Of a stretch of DNA of 5,312 nt, positions 5,245 through 5,312 are shown piece after piece. The stretch covers positions 1 to 5,312 of the forward strand of contig CAMLCX010000366.1 of assembly GCA_946478635.1 (NCBI GenBank), given 5' to 3'. The notes under the pieces were generated by a model. It saw only the letters and a program-made list of their open reading frames with translations. It was not told the origin of the DNA and ran no database searches. This DNA is from an uncultured Pseudomonadota bacterium. GTDB lineage: Bacteria > Desulfobacterota_B > Binatia > UBA9968. The first letter of the stretch is position 1; each line of letters opens with the position of its first letter. A program made the position numbers and the translations under genes.

Positions 5245-5312
5245 AAGCTGGAATAAAATGAACGTGAATGTCAGTTGGCGCGCCAGTCAAAGATTAAGTT
5301 TTCACCACGAAG
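5245..5312. other. Start of the region upstream of tctB
   Basis: These 68 bases precede tctB. They contain a perfect 10-bp palindrome TGGCGCGCCA (5276-5285) and end in TTCACCACGAAG. That string resembles the beginning of a common CACGAAG-rich intergenic repeat (recalled). No convincing promoter pair or ribosome-binding site was recognised on the minus strand. A promoter or a co-transcribed upstream gene may lie beyond the window edge. Confidence 0.4.

Overview
The window is moderately GC-rich bacterial chromosomal DNA. It holds five complete protein-coding genes, the last 24 codons of a sixth, and unusually repeat-rich spacers. No RNA gene, transposase, integrase or CRISPR array is visible. 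The gene set is a dienelactone-hydrolase-like enzyme, a NitT/TauT-type periplasmic binding protein, a stand-alone Lrp/AsnC ligand-binding domain and a TctA/TctB carboxylate transporter. Together with spacers full of short structured interspersed repeats, it resembles uncultured soil or sediment lineages such as Rokubacteria, Tectomicrobia or Binatota-like 'deltaproteobacterial' genomes. That placement is an inference from gene content and remembered repeat style, not a test. The exported binding protein and a periplasm-dependent transporter family suggest a Gram-negative type of envelope.

Layout: 1-77 is the 3' end of an unidentified plus-strand gene. 142-849 (+) is a DLH-family alpha/beta hydrolase with an intact Cys-Asp-His triad. 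850-1123 is a spacer with a four-unit 9-bp tandem array and a two-hairpin element. 1124-2164 (+) is a secreted NMT1/SsuA-like substrate-binding protein. 2165-2608 is a spacer with a large hairpin repeat and a REP-like element. 2609-2893 (+) is a small stand-alone RAM (AsnC ligand-binding) domain protein. 2894-3252 is a convergent spacer packed with three different repeat elements and GC-rich hairpins. 4744-5244 (-) and 3253-4737 (-) are tctB and tctA, six bases apart and almost certainly one transcript read leftward.

The tctBA pair encodes the small and large membrane subunits of a tripartite tricarboxylate transporter. Its periplasmic binding subunit (TctC) is not present here and may lie to the right of the window. 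The SBP at 1124-2164 belongs to a different family (ABC-type NitT/TauT/SsuA) and has no permease or ATPase beside it. The plus-strand genes each have their own strong Shine-Dalgarno and are separated by 274 and 444 bp, so they look like single-gene units rather than an operon.

No clearly novel multi-gene system is present. The most unusual feature is the organisation of the non-coding DNA: the 3' side of every complete gene that has a spacer downstream carries structured repeat DNA, of several unrelated families. Two nearly identical 4 x 9-bp arrays sit downstream of two different genes in the same orientation relative to transcription.
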